Below are positions 1 to 8,561 of a stretch of DNA of 16,110 nucleotides, one piece after another. A program made the translations under genes and the position numbers. Under the pieces are notes generated by a model that made no database searches, was not told the origin of the DNA, and saw only the letters and a list, made by a program, of their open reading frames with translations. Source of the stretch: Gammaproteobacteria bacterium (GTDB taxonomy: Bacteria; Pseudomonadota; Gammaproteobacteria; Pseudomonadales; Pseudomonadaceae). The stretch's first letter is position 1. The number at the start of each line of letters is the position of its first letter. The stretch is from assembly GCA_012735335.1 (NCBI GenBank), contig JAAYHO010000140.1:1-16110 (forward strand), in the 5' to 3' direction.

Positions 1-120
1 CTGCTGCCGGTGTGCTGTCTGGGCAACTGCGACAAGGCTCCGGCGCTGATGATCGATGATGACACCTTCGGCGATATGACCGCCGAGGGTGTGGCAGCAC
101 TGCTGGAGGGCTACCCATGA
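1..120 (+). CDS. nuoE: NADH-quinone oxidoreductase subunit E, 3' end only (NuoE)
   Basis: This is the last 39 codons of NuoE, the thioredoxin-fold subunit of the NADH-oxidising module of complex I, on the cytoplasmic side. Reading frame 1 is open from the window edge to a TGA at 118-120. The visible peptide contains [15 protein letters not shown], which matches the second half of the [2Fe-2S] cluster N1a site: the two cysteines of the C-L-G-N-C element are the last two of the four ligands, and the first two lie upstream of the window. The stop codon overlaps the nuoF start (ATGA, 117-120), so the two are translationally coupled. Identification is firm from the motif and from the nuoF neighbour; the full length cannot be judged. 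Confidence 0.95.
   Translation: MLPVCCLGNCDKAPALMIDDDTFGDMTAEGVAALLEGYP
105..110 (+). promoter_or_regulatory. Ribosome binding site of nuoF
   Basis: GGAGGG lies 6 nt before the ATG at 117, inside the last codons of nuoE. It supports the ATGA-overlap start for nuoF over the downstream in-frame ATG at residue 22. Confidence 0.7.
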
Positions 121-1466
121 GAACCCTGTCATCCTTCGGCCCGGCCAACCGGATTACCCGCAGCGAAGAAACCCACCCGATGACCTGGCGTCTGCGCGAC
201 GACGGGCAACCGGTGTGGCTGGAAGAGTACCAGCAGAAAAACGGCTATGCCGCCGCCCGCAAGGCGCTGACCGAGATGGCTGCTGCTGACATTGTCAGCA
301 CGGTCAAGGACTCCGGCCTCAAGGGCCGCGGTGGTGCCGGCTTCCCCACCGGGGTGAAGTGGAGCCTGATGCCTGCGGACGAATCGCAGAACATCCGCTA
401 TCTGCTGTGCAACGCCGACGAGATGGAGCCCAACACCTGGAAAGACCGGCTGCTGATGGAGCAACTGCCGCACCTGCTGATCGAGGGCATGCTGATCTCG
501 GCGCGGGCACTCAAGGCCTATCGCGGTTATATCTTCCTGCGTGGCGAGTATGTCGATGCCGCCCGCAACCTGAAGCAGGCGGTGGAAGAAGCCAAGGCGG
601 CAGGCCTGCTGGGCAAGAACATTCTCGGTTCGGGTTTCGATTTCGAGCTGTTCGTGCACACCGGTGCCGGGCGTTATATCTGCGGTGAAGAAACCGCGCT
701 GATCAACTCGCTGGAAGGCCGCCGGGCCAACCCCCGGGCCAAGCCGCCCTTCCCTGCTGCGGTGGGTGTGTGGGGCAAGCCGACCTGCGTGAACAACGTC
801 GAAACCCTGTGCAACGTACCGGCCATCGTCGGCAACGGCGTGGAGTGGTACACCGCGCTGGCCCGCCCGGACAGCGGCGACCATGGCACCAAGCTGATGG
901 GCTTCTCCGGCAAGGTGAAGAACCCCGGCATCTGGGAACTGCCCTTCGGCATTACCGCCCAGGAGCTGTTCGAGGATTACGCCGGTGGCATGCGCGACGG
1001 TTTCACCCTCAAATGCTGGCAACCCGGCGGTGCCGGTACCGGCTTCCTGCTGCCCGAGCACCTGGACGCACCCATGTATTCCGGCGGTATCGCCAAATAC
1101 GGCACCCGCATGGGTACTGGCCTGGCACTGGCGGTGGATCACACGGTGAACATGGTGTCGCTGCTGCGCAACATGGAGGAGTTCTTCGCCCGGGAGTCCT
1201 GCGGCTGGTGTACGCCTTGCCGCGACGGCCTGCCCTGGAGCGTGAAAACCCTGCGAGCGCTGGAGAACGGCCAGGGTACGCCGGAAGACATGGAGATACT
1301 GGCGCGACTGGTGGACTTCCTCGGGCCGGGCAAGACCTTCTGTGCCCACGCCCCGGGTGCGGTCGAGCCTTTAGGTAGTGCAATCAAGTACTTCCGTGCG
1401 GAATTTGAAGCAGGTATTAACAAGACGGCGACCAGTAAATCGACCGCGGAGTTTGTACAGGCGTAA
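117..1466 (+). CDS. nuoF: NADH-quinone oxidoreductase subunit F (NuoF), NADH/FMN-binding
   Basis: NuoF binds NADH and FMN and passes electrons to cluster N3 at the tip of the cytoplasmic arm of complex I. The 449-residue product is of normal family length. The glycine-rich [10 protein letters not shown] motif (residues 70-79) and the [12 protein letters not shown] segment (from residue 183) form the nucleotide/flavin site. The N3 [4Fe-4S] ligands are visible as C362, C365 and C368 in [12 protein letters not shown], with the fourth at C409 in TFCAHAPG. The ATG at 117 is chosen because it overlaps the nuoE stop, has a good Shine-Dalgarno sequence and gives the N-terminus GPANRI...THPMTWRL expected in Pseudomonas. 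The last ~30 codons are visibly more AT-rich than the rest of the gene. It is co-transcribed with nuoE and nuoG, but a 103-bp gap separates it from nuoG. Confidence 0.98.
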   Translation: MRTLSSFGPANRITRSEETHPMTWRLRDDGQPVWLEEYQQKNGYAAARKALTEMAAADIVSTVKDSGLKGRGGAGFPTGVKWSLMPADESQNIRYLLCNADEMEPNTWKDRLLMEQLPHLLIEGMLISARALKAYRGYIFLRGEYVDAARNLKQAVEEAKAAGLLGKNILGSGFDFELFVHTGAGRYICGEETALINSLEGRRANPRAKPPFPAAVGVWGKPTCVNNVETLCNVPAIVGNGVEWYTALARPDSGDHGTKLMGFSGKVKNPGIWELPFGITAQELFEDYAGGMRDGFTLKCWQPGGAGTGFLLPEHLDAPMYSGGIAKYGTRMGTGLALAVDHTVNMVSLLRNMEEFFARESCGWCTPCRDGLPWSVKTLRALENGQGTPEDMEILARLVDFLGPGKTFCAHAPGAVEPLGSAIKYFRAEFEAGINKTATSKSTAEFVQA

Positions 1467-1569
1467 CAAAATAAAAGGGCTGGCGGGGATGTTGGCAAAC
1501 CATTTCCCCTGCCGGGCCAAACCGAATTCCATTATCAGCACCCGGTATCGGGTAAGAAGAAAGTAAACC
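1467..1569 (+). other. nuoF-nuoG intergenic gap with hairpin potential
   Basis: This is the only sizeable gap in the visible operon (103 bp). It contains an imperfect stem pairing 1480-1489 with 1505-1515 (one bulged T at 1510, one G-U pair, 15-nt loop) and a small perfect stem ACCCG-GTAT-CGGGT at 1540-1553 just before the purine-rich nuoG leader (AAGAAGAAAG). No T-run follows the large stem, so it does not look like an intrinsic terminator. An mRNA-stability or processing role is possible but is inference. No convincing promoter hexamers were found. Confidence 0.45.
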
Positions 1570-4299
1570 ATGGCCACTATCCATGTAGACGGTAAGCAAT
1601 ACGAAGTCGACGGAGCGGACAACCTGCTGCAGGCCTGTCTGTCCCTCGGACTCGATGTTCCCTACTTCTGCTGGCACCCCGCGCTGGGGAGCGTGGGCGC
1701 CTGCCGCCAGTGTGCGGTCAAGCAGTACTCCGATGAGAATGACACCCGTGGTCGACTGGTCATGTCCTGCATGACTCCGGCCACCGATAACAGCTGGATC
1801 TCCATCGACGATGAAGAGGCCAAGGCGTTCCGCGCCAGTGTCATCGAATGGCTGATGATCAACCACCCGCACGACTGTCCGGTGTGCGAGGAAGGTGGTC
1901 ATTGTCACCTGCAGGACATGACCGTGATGACCGGCCACAACCAGCGCCGTTATCGCTTCAACAAGCGCACCCACGTCAACCAGGAGCTGGGGCCCTTCAT
2001 CGCCCACGAGATGAACCGCTGCATCGCCTGTTACCGCTGCGTGCGCTACTACAAGGATTACGCTGGCGGCACCGATCTGGGCGTATTCGGCGCCAACGAC
2101 CAGGTGTATTTCGGCCGGGTCGAGGACGGCACCCTGGAAAGCGAATTTTCCGGCAACCTGACCGAGGTCTGCCCCACTGGGGTATTCACCGACAAGACCC
2201 ACTCCGAGCGCTATAACCGCAAGTGGGACATGCAGTTTGCCCCGAGCATCTGTCATGGCTGCTCCTCCGGCTGCAACATCAGCCCCGGCGAGCGCTACGG
2301 CGAGATCCGCCGCATCGAGAACCGCTTCAACGGCTCGGTCAACCACTACTTCCTGTGTGACCGTGGGCGCTTCGGCTATGGCTACGTCAACCGCGAGGAT
2401 CGTCCCCGCCAGCCCATGGTGCAGCAGTCCAGACTGAGCATGGGGATTGATGCCGCGCTGGATCAGACCGCCGGGCTGCTCAATCGCCAGCGTATTCTAG
2501 GCATCGGCTCGCCCCGGGCCAGCCTGGAGAGCAACTTCGCCCTGCGCGAGCTGGTCGGCGCCGAGGACTTCTACTCTGGTATTGCCCGCGAGGAGCTGGA
2601 CAATATCCAGGCCATTCGCAACCTGCTGCAACACGGCCCCCTGCCGGTGCCGAGTATCCGTGAGATGGAAGATCACGATGCGGTGTTCGTGTTGGGTGAA
2701 GACCTGACCCAGACCGCCGCACGCATCGCCCTGGCCCTGCGTCAGGCAGCCAAGGGCAAGGCTACCGACATTGCCGAGGCCGCTGGCATCCAGAGCTGGC
2801 ACCAGGCCGCCGTGGACAATATCGCCCAGGGCGCGCTGCACCCGGTATTCATTGCCACGGTCGAGCAGACCCGGCTGGACGATATCGCCGCCGAGTCGGT
2901 GCAGGCGGCACCGGACGATCTGGCCCGCCTCGGCTTTGCCGTGGCCCATGCCATCGACGCCAGTGCGCCCCCAGTGCCTGGCCTGGAAACCGAGGCCCAG
3001 CAACTGGCCCAGCGCATTGCCGAGGCCCTGCTGGCGGCCAAGCGTCCGCTGCTGGTCTCCGGAGCCTCCCTGGGCAGCCGGGCCATCATCGACGCCACCG
3101 CCAATATCGCCCAGGCACTGAAGAACCGTGACAGCAATGCTTCAGTCAGCATGGTGGTGCCGGAGGCCAACAGCATGGGCATGGCCATCCTGCTGGCCGA
3201 CGAGCAGGCCGACAAATCCGTCGAGGCCGCGCTGGACGCCCTGATTGCCGGGCAGTATGACGCCCTGGTGGTGCTGGAGAACGACCTCTACCGCCGCGCC
3301 GAGCGCAGCAAGGTGGATGCGGCGCTGGCCGCCGCCAATGTAGTTGTGGTGGCTGATCACCAGCAGACCCCGACCAGCGACAAGGCGCATATCCTGCTGC
3401 CTGTCTCCAGCTTTGCCGAGGGCGACGGCACTCTGGTCAGTCAGGAAGGCCGCGCCCAGCGTTTCTTCCAGGTGTTCGAGCCGAGCTATTACAACGCCGA
3501 GGTGCTGATCCGTGAAGGCTGGCGCTGGCTGCATGCCCTGCGCCATACCCTGCTGGGCAAGCCAGTGGACTGGACCCATCTGGATCAGGTCACCGCCGCC
3601 TGTGCGGCGGTCAACCCGCGTCTGGCTGCGATTACCGAAGCCGCTCCGGACGCCAGCTTCCGCATCAAGGGCCAGAAACTGGCCCGCGCCCCGCACCGTT
3701 ACAGTGGCCGGACCGCCATGCGCGCCAATATCAGTGTGCATGAGCCACGCCAGCCGCAGGACCCGGACAGCCCCTTCGCCTTCTCCATGGAAGGATATGC
3801 CGGCAGCAAGGAAGACCGTCAGCAGATTCCCTTTGCCTGGTCACCGGGCTGGAACTCGCCGCAGGCCTGGAACAAGTATCAGGATGAGGTGGGTGGCCAT
3901 CTGCGCAGCGGTGATCCGGGTGTACGCCTGCTGGACGGTGCGCGCATGGATATGGCCTGGACCGAAGCCCCCGGTGCATTTGCCCCGGCGGCCGGAACCT
4001 GGCAGGTGGTACCGCTGTATCACCTGTTCGGCAGTGACGAGAACAGCAGCCGCGCCGAGCCCATCCAGCAACGCATGCCCCAGCCCTATGTAGCCCTGGC
4101 CGAGGCCGAGGCCAGCCGTCTGGGTATCGCCGCAGGCGGCCTGCTGGAGCTGACGCTGGGTGGGCAGGCACTGCTGTTGCCGGTACGCATCAGCGCCGAG
4201 CTGCCGCTGGGTGTGGTCGGCCTGCCCGCAGGTCTGCCGGGCATTCCGCCGCTGACTGCGGCCAGCCAGGTCACCGGATTGAAGGAGGCTGCACAATGA
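1570..4299 (+). CDS. nuoG: NADH-quinone oxidoreductase subunit G (NuoG), Fe-S electron wire
   Basis: NuoG is the largest cytoplasmic-arm subunit and carries most of the Fe-S chain between NuoF and NuoI. The 909-residue product has, in order, a ferredoxin-like domain with the N1b [2Fe-2S] ligands C34, C45, C48 and C67; the N5 site with one histidine ligand (H99, C103, C106, C112); the N4 site (C151, C154, C157, C201); and the N7 site (C228, C231, C235, C263 in CHGCSSGC and LCDRGRFG). The rest is a molybdopterin-oxidoreductase-like domain that no longer binds a cofactor in this family. N7 is off the main electron path and is kept in only some bacteria; all four ligands are present here. The ATG at 1570 gives [15 protein letters not shown], the expected N-terminus, behind a weak purine-rich leader. 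The stop overlaps the nuoH start (ATGA). Length agrees with Pseudomonas homologues. Confidence 0.98.
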   Translation: MATIHVDGKQYEVDGADNLLQACLSLGLDVPYFCWHPALGSVGACRQCAVKQYSDENDTRGRLVMSCMTPATDNSWISIDDEEAKAFRASVIEWLMINHPHDCPVCEEGGHCHLQDMTVMTGHNQRRYRFNKRTHVNQELGPFIAHEMNRCIACYRCVRYYKDYAGGTDLGVFGANDQVYFGRVEDGTLESEFSGNLTEVCPTGVFTDKTHSERYNRKWDMQFAPSICHGCSSGCNISPGERYGEIRRIENRFNGSVNHYFLCDRGRFGYGYVNREDRPRQPMVQQSRLSMGIDAALDQTAGLLNRQRILGIGSPRASLESNFALRELVGAEDFYSGIAREELDNIQAIRNLLQHGPLPVPSIREMEDHDAVFVLGEDLTQTAARIALALRQAAKGKATDIAEAAGIQSWHQAAVDNIAQGALHPVFIATVEQTRLDDIAAESVQAAPDDLARLGFAVAHAIDASAPPVPGLETEAQQLAQRIAEALLAAKRPLLVSGASLGSRAIIDATANIAQALKNRDSNASVSMVVPEANSMGMAILLADEQADKSVEAALDALIAGQYDALVVLENDLYRRAERSKVDAALAAANVVVVADHQQTPTSDKAHILLPVSSFAEGDGTLVSQEGRAQRFFQVFEPSYYNAEVLIREGWRWLHALRHTLLGKPVDWTHLDQVTAACAAVNPRLAAITEAAPDASFRIKGQKLARAPHRYSGRTAMRANISVHEPRQPQDPDSPFAFSMEGYAGSKEDRQQIPFAWSPGWNSPQAWNKYQDEVGGHLRSGDPGVRLLDGARMDMAWTEAPGAFAPAAGTWQVVPLYHLFGSDENSSRAEPIQQRMPQPYVALAEAEASRLGIAAGGLLELTLGGQALLLPVRISAELPLGVVGLPAGLPGIPPLTAASQVTGLKEAAQ
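4282..4288 (+). promoter_or_regulatory. Strong ribosome binding site of nuoH
   Basis: AAGGAGG, a near-perfect anti-16S match, lies 7 nt before the nuoH ATG and inside the last codons of nuoG. It fixes the overlapping start at 4296. Confidence 0.75.
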
Positions 4300-5285
4300 G
4301 CTGGCTTACCCCCGAGGTGCTTGCCATTCTGATCGCCGTGCTCAAGGCCATTGTCATTCTGCTGTCGGTGGTGATTGCCGGAGCGCTGCTCAGTTTTGTC
4401 GAGCGGCGCCTGCTGGCGGTCTGGCAGGACCGTTACGGGCCCAACCGGGTCGGCCCCTTCGGCATGTTCCAGATTGTGGCGGACATGCTGAAGATGTTCT
4501 TCAAGGAAGACTGGACCCCACCCTTTGCCGACAAGCTGATCTTCACCCTGGCACCGGTGGTGGCAATGAGCTCGCTGCTGGTGGCCTTTATCGTGGTGCC
4601 GATCACCCCCACCTGGGGCGTGGCGGATCTGAATATCGGCCTGTTGTTCTTCTTCGCCATGGCCGGGTTGACCGTGTATGCGGTGCTGTTCGCCGGCTGG
4701 GCCAGCAACAACAAGTTCGCCCTGCTCGGCGGCCTGCGGGCTGCGGCTCAGACCCTGTCCTACGAGGTGTTCCTCGGTCTGTCGCTGATGGGCGTGGTGG
4801 CCCAGGCCGGTTCGTTCAACATGCGCGATATCGTCGCCTATCAGGCCGACAACCTGTGGTTCATCATCCCGCAGATCTTCGGCTTCCTGACCTTCTTCAT
4901 CGCTGGCGTGGCGGTCACCCACCGCCACCCCTTCGACCAGCCGGAAGCGGAGCAGGAACTGGCCGACGGTTACCACGTGGAATACGCCGGGATGAAATGG
5001 GGCATGTTCTTCGTCGGAGAATACATCGGCATCGTGCTGGTATCGGCGCTGCTGGCGACGCTGTTCTTCGGTGGCTGGCACGGCCCCTTCGATCTGCTGC
5101 CGCAACTGCCGTTCCTGTGGTTTGCGCTGAAGACCGGTTTCTTCATCATGATCTTCATCCTGCTGCGCGCCTCGCTGCCGAGACCGCGCTATGACCAGAT
5201 GATGGCATTCGGCTGGAAGGTCTGCCTGCCATTGACCCTGATCAACCTGCTGGTAACCGGCGCACTTGTGCTGGCAGCGGCCTGA
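4296..5285 (+). CDS. nuoH: NADH-quinone oxidoreductase subunit H (NuoH), quinone-channel membrane subunit
   Basis: NuoH sits in the inner membrane at the junction of the two arms. It lines the ubiquinone chamber and begins the charged axis that drives proton pumping. The 329-residue protein is of normal length and consists of successive hydrophobic helices (eight in the family) with the conserved cytoplasmic loops visible: [19 protein letters not shown] near residues 36-54, the [10 protein letters not shown] loop, [19 protein letters not shown] in the middle, and the highly acidic quinone-chamber loop [20 protein letters not shown] followed by [10 protein letters not shown]. The C-terminal [13 protein letters not shown] is also typical. 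The start overlaps the nuoG stop and has a strong ribosome binding site. It is followed 11 bp later by nuoI, its structural neighbour in the complex. Confidence 0.98.
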   Translation: MSWLTPEVLAILIAVLKAIVILLSVVIAGALLSFVERRLLAVWQDRYGPNRVGPFGMFQIVADMLKMFFKEDWTPPFADKLIFTLAPVVAMSSLLVAFIVVPITPTWGVADLNIGLLFFFAMAGLTVYAVLFAGWASNNKFALLGGLRAAAQTLSYEVFLGLSLMGVVAQAGSFNMRDIVAYQADNLWFIIPQIFGFLTFFIAGVAVTHRHPFDQPEAEQELADGYHVEYAGMKWGMFFVGEYIGIVLVSALLATLFFGGWHGPFDLLPQLPFLWFALKTGFFIMIFILLRASLPRPRYDQMMAFGWKVCLPLTLINLLVTGALVLAAA

Positions 5286-5296
5286 GGAGAGAAGCC

Positions 5297-5845
5297 ATGA
5301 TCAAATCAATCATTCATGTAATACATGGCACCTACACCCAGTTTCGCAGCCTGGTGATGATTTTCGGCCATGCGTTCCGCAAGCGGGACACCCTGCAATA
5401 CCCCGAAGAGCCGGTCTACCTGCCGCCGCGCTATCGCGGTCGCATCGTACTGACCCGCGACCCGGATGGTGAAGAGCGCTGCGTGGCCTGCAACCTGTGT
5501 GCGGCAGCCTGCCCGGTTGGCTGCATTTCTCTGCAGAAGGCCGAAACCGAGGACGGACGCTGGTATCCGGAGTTCTTCCGCATCAACTTCTCGCGCTGCA
5601 TCTTCTGCGGTCTGTGCGAGGAAGCCTGTCCGACCACCGCCATCCAGCTGACCCCGGACTTCGAGCTGGCCGAGTACAAGCGCCAGGATCTGGTGTACGA
5701 GAAGGAAGACCTGATGATTGCCGGTGTTGGCAAGAACCCCGATTACAACTTCTATCGGGTGTCCGGTCTGTCGATTGCCGGCAAGCCGAAGGGCGCGGCA
5801 CAGAACGAGGCCGAGCCGATCAACGTCAAGGGGCTGCTGCCATGA
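5297..5845 (+). CDS. nuoI: NADH-quinone oxidoreductase subunit I (NuoI), 8Fe ferredoxin subunit
   Basis: NuoI holds the two [4Fe-4S] clusters N6a and N6b that link NuoG to cluster N2 in NuoB. The 182-residue product has both classic CxxCxxCxxxCP blocks: C62, C65, C68, C72 and C101, C104, C107, C111. An amphipathic N-terminal segment (about residues 1-30) lies against the membrane arm in solved complexes. The start ATG at 5297 follows GAGGAG (5284-5289) at a spacing of 7. An extra cysteine (C76) follows the first block, as is common in 8Fe ferredoxins. The stop lies 19 bp before the nuoJ ATG. Identity is unambiguous. Confidence 0.98.
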   Translation: MIKSIIHVIHGTYTQFRSLVMIFGHAFRKRDTLQYPEEPVYLPPRYRGRIVLTRDPDGEERCVACNLCAAACPVGCISLQKAETEDGRWYPEFFRINFSRCIFCGLCEEACPTTAIQLTPDFELAEYKRQDLVYEKEDLMIAGVGKNPDYNFYRVSGLSIAGKPKGAAQNEAEPINVKGLLP

Positions 5846-5850
5846 TCCCA

Positions 5851-5856
5851 GGGAGG
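5851..5856 (+). promoter_or_regulatory. Ribosome binding site of nuoJ, deciding its start
   Basis: GGGAGG lies 8 nt before the ATG at 5865. The frame stays open upstream to 5718 within nuoI, but only the 5865 start has this signal and gives a protein of family length. Confidence 0.75.
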
Positions 5857-5864
5857 AATATCTG

Positions 5865-6371
5865 ATGGAATTCGCGTTTTATTTCTCCGCCGGTGTGGCC
5901 GTGGCCGCCACCCTGATGGTGATCACCAATACCCGGGCGGTACACGCCCTGCTGTATCTGGTGACATCGCTGCTGGCGGTATCCATGTGCTTCTTCGCCC
6001 TCGGCGCACCCTTTGCCGGGGCGCTGGAGATCATCGTCTACGCCGGCGCCATCATGGTGCTGTTCGTATTCGTGGTAATGATGCTCAACCTCGGCTCGGA
6101 CAGTGAGCAGCAGGAGCGCCAGTGGCTCAGCCTCAAGGGCTGGATCGGGCCCGGCATTCTCTCCGGCCTGTTGCTGCTGCAACTGCTCTACGTGCTGTTC
6201 AGCGAGCCCTCTTCGGGGGCTGTCAGCGGAGCCACGGTAGAGGCCAAGGCAGTCGGCTTTGCCCTGTTCGGCCCCTATATCCTGGCTGTGGAACTGGCCG
6301 CCATGATGCTGCTGGCAGCCATGGTTACCGCCTTCCACATCGGACGTCACGAAGCCAAGGAGATCGCATGA
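5865..6371 (+). CDS. nuoJ: NADH-quinone oxidoreductase subunit J (NuoJ), membrane subunit
   Basis: NuoJ is a small inner-membrane subunit packed between NuoH and NuoK. Its third helix carries a pi-bulge that changes conformation during turnover. The chosen ATG gives 168 residues beginning [19 protein letters not shown], matching Pseudomonas family length. The hallmark [23 protein letters not shown] segment is present, and about five hydrophobic helices can be drawn. The end, [19 protein letters not shown], is the usual last helix. The same frame is open upstream to 5718, but that part is the antiparallel shadow of nuoI and has no ribosome binding site. The stop overlaps the nuoK start (ATGA, 6368-6371). 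Confidence 0.96.
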   Translation: MEFAFYFSAGVAVAATLMVITNTRAVHALLYLVTSLLAVSMCFFALGAPFAGALEIIVYAGAIMVLFVFVVMMLNLGSDSEQQERQWLSLKGWIGPGILSGLLLLQLLYVLFSEPSSGAVSGATVEAKAVGFALFGPYILAVELAAMMLLAAMVTAFHIGRHEAKEIA

Positions 6372-6676
6372 CCGGCATACCCATGGAGCACGGTCTGGCG
6401 CTGGCCGCCGTGTTGTTCAGCCTCGGCCTGGCCGGACTGATGATCCGTCGCAATATTCTGTACGTACTGATGAGTCTGGAGATCATGATGAACGCCGCCG
6501 CTCTGGCCTTCGTCGTGGCCGGAGCGCGCTGGGAACAGCCCGACGGCCAGGTGATGTTCATCATGGTGATCACCCTTGCAGCCGCCGAGGCCAGTATCGG
6601 CCTGGCTATCCTGCTGCAACTGTATCGCCGCTTCAGAACCCTGGATATCGATGCTGCCAGTGAGATGCGCGGATGA
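6368..6676 (+). CDS. nuoK: NADH-quinone oxidoreductase subunit K (NuoK), MrpC-like membrane subunit
   Basis: NuoK is a three-helix membrane subunit related to MrpC of the Mrp cation/proton antiporters, and part of the proton path between NuoJ and NuoN. The 102-residue product is of exact family length. Two membrane-buried glutamates needed for proton transfer are visible at E38 ([12 protein letters not shown]) and E74 ([12 protein letters not shown]). The C-terminal [21 protein letters not shown] is the Pseudomonas form. The start is the ATG at 6368, which overlaps the nuoJ stop and follows AAGGAG (6357-6362) at a spacing of 5. The stop overlaps the nuoL start (ATGA, 6673-6676), making J-K-L a tightly coupled trio. 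Confidence 0.97.
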   Translation: MTGIPMEHGLALAAVLFSLGLAGLMIRRNILYVLMSLEIMMNAAALAFVVAGARWEQPDGQVMFIMVITLAAAEASIGLAILLQLYRRFRTLDIDAASEMRG

Positions 6677-8526
6677 ACATGCTATTTCTAACCCTGTTGT
6701 TTCCGCTGATCGGCTTCCTGCTGCTGGCCTTCTCCCGCGGGCGCTGGTCGGAAAACACCTCGGCGCTGATCGGCGTCGGTTCGGTCGGCCTGTCGGCGCT
6801 GGTCAGTGCCTGGATCATCTTCCAGTTCAGTACCGGCGCGCTGCAGGACGGTGCCTATATTCAGGTGCTGTGGCAGTGGATGGCGGTGGGCAACTTCACC
6901 CCCAGCCTGACCCTGTATCTGGATGGTCTGTCGCTGACCATGCTCGGCGTGGTCACCGGCGTGGGCTTTCTGATCCACCTGTTCGCCAGCTGGTACATGC
7001 GCGGTGAAGCGGGCTACTCGCGGTTCTTTGCCTATACCAACCTGTTTATCGCCAGCATGCTGTGTCTGGTATTGGCCGATGATCTGCTGTTCCTCTACCT
7101 CGGCTGGGAAGGCGTGGGCGTGTGCAGTTACCTGCTGATCGGCTTCTACTACACCGAGCGCAAGAACGGCAACGCCGCACTCAAGGCCTTCCTGGTGACC
7201 CGCGTGGGTGACGTGCTGATGGCTTTCGGTCTGTTCATCCTGTTCGTCCAGCTCGGCACCCTGAATATCCAGCAGTTGCTGGTGCAGGCGCCGTTGATGT
7301 TTGCCGAAGGGGATTTCTGGATCACTCTGGCGACCCTGGCGCTGCTCGGTGGTGCGGTGGGTAAATCCGCCCAGCTGCCGCTGCAGACCTGGCTGGCCGA
7401 CGCGATGGCCGGCCCGACCCCGGTATCGGCGCTGATCCACGCGGCGACCATGGTCACCGCCGGTGTCTACCTGATTGCCCGGACCCACGGTCTGTTCCTG
7501 CTGACCCCGGATATCCTGCAACTGGTCGGTATTGTCGGCGGCGCTACCCTGGTGCTGGCCGGTTTTGCCGCGCTGGTACAGACCGATATCAAGCGCATCC
7601 TTGCCTACTCGACCATGAGCCAACTGGGCTACATGTTCCTGGCGCTGGGTGTGGGTGCCTGGGAAGCAGCTATCTTCCACCTGATGACCCACGCCTTCTT
7701 CAAGGCGCTGCTGTTCCTGGCGTCCGGTTCGGTGATCCATGCCTGCCACCATGAGCAGAACATTTTCCGCATGGGTGGTCTGTGGAACAAACTGCCGGTG
7801 GCCTACGCCAGCTTTATTGTCGGCGGCGCCGCGCTGGCGGCCCTGCCGCTGCTGACCGCTGGCTTCTACTCCAAGGACGAGATCCTCTGGGAAGCCTTCG
7901 CCAGTGGCAACAATGCGCTGCTGTATGCCGGCCTGCTGGGTGCCTTCCTCACCTCGATCTATACCTTCCGACTGATCTTCGTGGTGTTCCACGGCAAGCA
8001 GCAGTCCGAGGCCCATGCGGGTCAGGGGCTGGCGCATAACCTGCCGCTGATCGTGCTGATCGTGCTGTCGACCTTTATCGGCGCCTGGATCACTCCGCCG
8101 CTGGCAGGGGTATTGCCGCAGAGCGTCGGCCACGCCGGTGGCGAGGGCCGTATGGGGCTGGAGATTGCCTCCGGGCTGATCGCCGTGGCCGGCATCCTGC
8201 TGGCGGCCTGGCTGTATCTGGGCCAGCGCAAGGTGGTCAACGCCATCGGCAGCAGTGCGCCGGGCCGCTTGCTGACCGCCTGGTGGTTTGCCGCCTGGGG
8301 CTTTGACTGGCTGTATGACAAGGTCTTCGTGCAGCCCTACCTGTGGCTGACCCGGATACTGCGCCGCGACCCGCTGGATCGCACCATAGGTATTGTCCCG
8401 GTGCTGGCGCGCCTCGGTCATGCGTTGCTCAGCCGCACCGAGAACGGCCAGATCCGCTGGTATGCCGCCTCCATTGCCGGAGGGGCCGTACTGGTCCTCG
8501 GCATCGTGCTGCTGTCGGTAGTCTGA
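6673..8526 (+). CDS. nuoL: NADH-quinone oxidoreductase subunit L (NuoL), distal antiporter-like proton pump
   Basis: NuoL is the most distal antiporter-like subunit of the membrane arm, related to MrpA/D, and is thought to move one proton per cycle. The 617-residue product is of normal length. Key buried charges are present: E146 in [16 protein letters not shown] and K231 in [16 protein letters not shown], followed by the family signature [22 protein letters not shown]. The C-terminal part from about residue 515 (RKVVNAIG...[11 protein letters not shown]) corresponds to the long lateral amphipathic helix and last membrane anchor. The start overlaps the nuoK stop and has only a weak Shine-Dalgarno sequence, so translation probably depends on coupling. 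The next gene, nuoM, begins 31 bp downstream. Confidence 0.98.
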   Translation: MNMLFLTLLFPLIGFLLLAFSRGRWSENTSALIGVGSVGLSALVSAWIIFQFSTGALQDGAYIQVLWQWMAVGNFTPSLTLYLDGLSLTMLGVVTGVGFLIHLFASWYMRGEAGYSRFFAYTNLFIASMLCLVLADDLLFLYLGWEGVGVCSYLLIGFYYTERKNGNAALKAFLVTRVGDVLMAFGLFILFVQLGTLNIQQLLVQAPLMFAEGDFWITLATLALLGGAVGKSAQLPLQTWLADAMAGPTPVSALIHAATMVTAGVYLIARTHGLFLLTPDILQLVGIVGGATLVLAGFAALVQTDIKRILAYSTMSQLGYMFLALGVGAWEAAIFHLMTHAFFKALLFLASGSVIHACHHEQNIFRMGGLWNKLPVAYASFIVGGAALAALPLLTAGFYSKDEILWEAFASGNNALLYAGLLGAFLTSIYTFRLIFVVFHGKQQSEAHAGQGLAHNLPLIVLIVLSTFIGAWITPPLAGVLPQSVGHAGGEGRMGLEIASGLIAVAGILLAAWLYLGQRKVVNAIGSSAPGRLLTAWWFAAWGFDWLYDKVFVQPYLWLTRILRRDPLDRTIGIVPVLARLGHALLSRTENGQIRWYAASIAGGAVLVLGIVLLSVV

Positions 8527-8528
8527 TT

Positions 8529-8561
8529 ATGAATTTACGCAAGGAAATGATCCCGTCATGA
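8529..8561 (+). CDS. Possible 10-codon leader ORF before nuoM
   Basis: The nuoL-nuoM spacer contains an ATG at 8529 followed by ten codons ([10 protein letters not shown]) and a TGA that overlaps the nuoM ATG in an ATGA arrangement (8558-8561), like the other coupled junctions of this operon. It has no clear Shine-Dalgarno sequence of its own, but it starts 2 nt after the nuoL stop, so terminating ribosomes could reinitiate. It may simply be chance, with the AAGGAA inside it serving as the nuoM ribosome binding site. Confidence 0.25.
   Translation: MNLRKEMIPS

Noticed and set aside
129..1349. 406-codon open frame on the - strand opposite nuoF
   Set aside because: Antisense shadow; the + strand frame encodes intact NuoF with all cluster ligands.
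1490..1520. Sigma-54 or sigma-70 promoter for nuoG in the nuoF-nuoG gap
   Set aside because: TTGGCA is present at 1492-1497, but no -10 box lies at a usable distance and the GG/GC spacing of a -24/-12 promoter is not met.
5718..5864. Longer N-terminus for nuoJ (start at 5718)
   Set aside because: It overlaps nuoI heavily, adds an Arg/Pro/Ser-rich stretch unlike any NuoJ, and the GGGAGG site points to 5865.
6122..6367. Longer N-terminus for nuoK (start at 6122)
   Set aside because: It would overlap most of the 3' half of nuoJ and give 184 residues instead of the family's ~102; ATG 6368 has AAGGAG and the ATGA overlap.
6688..8421. 577-codon open frame on the - strand opposite nuoL
   Set aside because: It is a shadow of GC-biased codons in nuoL: the translation is low-complexity (Q, G, H, R rich), matches no recognisable family and has no ribosome binding site.
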